Origin: an uncultured Lewinella sp.
GTDB taxonomy: Bacteria > Bacteroidota > Bacteroidia > Chitinophagales > Saprospiraceae
Assembly (NCBI GenBank): GCA_913057725.1
Contig: CAJXOS010000064.1
Location: 1 to 33,015, forward strand
Direction of reading: 5' to 3'
Length of the DNA stretch: 33,015 nt
Shown here: positions 31,275 to 33,015 of the stretch, piece by piece
Layout: the number at the start of each line of letters is the position of its first letter
Numbering within the stretch: the stretch's first letter is position 1
The notes under the pieces: model-generated
What the model saw: only the letters and a program-made list of their open reading frames with translations
What the model was told of the DNA's origin: nothing
Database searches by the model: none
Position numbers and translations under genes: made by a program

Positions 31275-32933
31275 ATGAGTTCGAAGATCTTTGACTTCAG
31301 CAACCTGAAGGGTGACCTCATGGGAGGTCTAGTAGCTGGTGTGGTAGCCTTACCCCTGGCATTGGCTTTCGGTGTGCAGTCTGGCCTGGGCGCTACTGCT
31401 GGCCTATACGGTGCAATTGCAATCGGCATTTTTGCGGCATTATTCGGTGGTACTCCAACCCAAGCCAGTGGCCCCACAGGGCCAATGACGGTAGTTTCTG
31501 CTGCACTAGTAGCTGCTGCTATCGAAATGATGGGTAGCCTCGACGCGGCAATGGGTATCATTCTTCTTACTTTCCTTTTGGGTGGGCTCATCCAGATCAT
31601 CTTCGGATTCCTAAATATTGCCGGCTACGTCAAGTACTTTCCTTATCCGGTGGTTTCGGGCTTCATGAGTGGTGTTGGATTGATTATCGTCATTCTCCAA
31701 CTCTTTCCGTTTGCGGGCCTGAGTTCGGCTAAGTCAACGGTAGCTGTATTGCAGGATTTACCCCGTTTGTTTGCGGATGCCAATCTGCAGGCCCTGCTAT
31801 TGGGGGGTATTACGGTAGCTGTCTATTTTCTCTTTCCCAAGATCACGAAGGTTATTCCGAGTGCTCTGGTAGCACTCATCTCGGCCACCTTGATTGCTTA
31901 TTTCTTGAAAATGGACGTGCCTGTTATTGGTGAGATCCCGTCCGGCCTTCCGGCGCTGCAAATTGGCGGAATGTTCTCCATCGATGCTGGTGCCTACGCA
32001 CTGGTTTTGGAATATGCCGTAGTGCTGGCCGTATTGGGTAGTATTGACTCATTGCTCACCTCCGTCATTGCTGATAACATGACGAAGACCAAACACAATA
32101 GCAATCGAGAGTTGATTGGTCAGGGAATCGGCAATATGGTGGCTGCGGTCATTGGCGGTATTCCTGGTGCTGGAGCGACCAAAGGGACAGTAGTGAACAT
32201 CAACGCTGGCGGGCGTACTCGTTTATCCGGTACCTTGCACGGGATCTTTCTGTTGGCAGTTCTGCTGGGCTTAGGCTCTCTGGCTGCTCATATTCCACTC
32301 TGTGTGCTGGCTGGTCTGTTGATCCCAATCGGCTTTAAGATTATTGACTTTAAAGGATTGAAGCACTTGTCGAAGGTACCTCGTTCGGATGCTGCGGTGC
32401 TGCTTATCGTTTTGCTCATCACCACCTTTGGTAGCCTTATTCAAGCCGTTGGTATTGGTGTAGCATTGGCTTGTTTACTCTTCATGAAAAAGGCGGGTGA
32501 CCTCAGCGAGAAAGGCCTTGAAGTAGGTGCTGTAGCTGATCTTGATGGCGCTAAGCCCTGGCAAGATGAGCTGGAGTTTTACGAGCAGTACAAAGACCGC
32601 GTGATCATCAAACACTTGTACGGACCACTCTTCTTCGGTTTTACCTCCTTTTTCAAGGATCAAGTGGATGCCCACGCGCGCGATGTTGATGCAGTGATTT
32701 TCCGAATGGATCGTGTCCCTTATATCGACCAATCTGGCTTGTATGCCCTAGAGGATGTTATTTTCGATCTGCGTGAGAATGGCATTGAGGTACTCATGGT
32801 TGGACTGCAAGAACAACCCAGCGATATGCTACGGTCGGTGGATATTATTGATGATTTGGTGGAGGAAGAAGATCTCTTTGAATCTGTCGAAGACAGTTTC
32901 GATTACCTGAAGAAGAAATTGAGCAACGGATAG
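31275..32933 (+). CDS. SulP/SLC26-family anion transporter with STAS domain
   Basis: The ATG at 31275 (552 residues) fits SulP N termini; an in-frame ATG at 31242 would add 11 basic residues. The transporter domain has about 12-14 hydrophobic segments and the signatures GLVAGVVALPLALAFGVQSG (first membrane span) and ASGPTGPMTVVSAAL (second). STAS follows at residues ~430-552, with the conserved YIDQSG (Ser487). SulP proteins carry bicarbonate (BicA), sulfate, or dicarboxylates; GPTGPMTV resembles bicarbonate-type proteins, but I cannot decide. It is in the inner membrane. No neighbouring sulfate assimilation or carbonic anhydrase gene is in the window. Confidence 0.94.
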   Translation: MSSKIFDFSNLKGDLMGGLVAGVVALPLALAFGVQSGLGATAGLYGAIAIGIFAALFGGTPTQASGPTGPMTVVSAALVAAAIEMMGSLDAAMGIILLTFLLGGLIQIIFGFLNIAGYVKYFPYPVVSGFMSGVGLIIVILQLFPFAGLSSAKSTVAVLQDLPRLFADANLQALLLGGITVAVYFLFPKITKVIPSALVALISATLIAYFLKMDVPVIGEIPSGLPALQIGGMFSIDAGAYALVLEYAVVLAVLGSIDSLLTSVIADNMTKTKHNSNRELIGQGIGNMVAAVIGGIPGAGATKGTVVNINAGGRTRLSGTLHGIFLLAVLLGLGSLAAHIPLCVLAGLLIPIGFKIIDFKGLKHLSKVPRSDAAVLLIVLLITTFGSLIQAVGIGVALACLLFMKKAGDLSEKGLEVGAVADLDGAKPWQDELEFYEQYKDRVIIKHLYGPLFFGFTSFFKDQVDAHARDVDAVIFRMDRVPYIDQSGLYALEDVIFDLRENGIEVLMVGLQEQPSDMLRSVDIIDDLVEEEDLFESVEDSFDYLKKKLSNG

Positions 32934-33015
32934 ATAATTGATACCGGAGCCTTTGTAGAGTGAGGCATAAGTTATAGCGCTCAGCTTACGACTACTATAC
33001 CGCTTACGAAGTGGT
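32934..33015. other. Short gene-free right end
   Basis: Nothing convincing is seen in the last 82 bases. GCTTACG occurs twice 18 bases apart, but it is too short to interpret. No T tract or good stem was found after the SulP stop. Confidence 0.4.

Overview
The window looks like chromosomal DNA of a Bacteroidota bacterium, most likely of the Saprospiria (Lewinella-like) type. Several exported hydrolases carry Bacteroidota-style lipoprotein signals. One esterase ends in a type IX secretion (T9SS type A) sorting domain. Putative promoters fit the Bacteroidota pattern TTG-N17-23-TAnnTTTG rather than -35/-10 boxes, and starts lack clear Shine-Dalgarno sequences. The class-level guess is inference; the phylum is well supported. 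No rRNA, tRNA, insertion sequence, integrase or CRISPR array was found.

Layout. Bases 1-7330 hold a GH3 beta-glucosidase cut by the left edge, a small protein that lines up with translation initiation factor IF-1, two small envelope-type proteins, an SDR oxidoreductase, a gene-free stretch with 9-base periodic DNA, and a GH30 lipoprotein closed by a strong terminator. Bases 7445-10723 hold one AT-rich gene for a 1092-residue STAND-like P-loop ATPase that ends in twelve 34-residue repeats. It is the most unusual gene here and a candidate single-gene immune sensor. Bases 10756-12602 (minus strand) encode a metallopeptidase-like lipoprotein and a membrane-anchored SRPBCC protein.

Bases 12889-26790 are a long run of plus-strand genes: a GNAT protein, a glutaminyl-cyclase-like M28 lipoprotein, three exported alpha/beta hydrolases in a row, an unknown lipoprotein, a GyrI-like protein, two S41 peptidases flanking a beta-propeller protein, and a tight group of GDPD phosphodiesterase, nucleoside phosphorylase and a membrane protein. 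Bases 26792-28937 form a compact regulatory module: an HxlR repressor gene divergent from a nitroreductase gene that is followed 6 bases later by a royal-jelly/yellow-type lipoprotein. A near-ideal promoter and a perfect palindrome lie between them. Bases 29042-32933 encode a cupin lipoprotein, a GH5 lipoprotein and a SulP anion transporter.

Taken together the region is that of a surface-active polymer degrader: beta-glucan-type glycosidases (GH3, GH30, GH5) and many exported peptidases and esterases, with uptake and salvage functions. The STAND gene sits among them as an accessory, compositionally distinct single gene.
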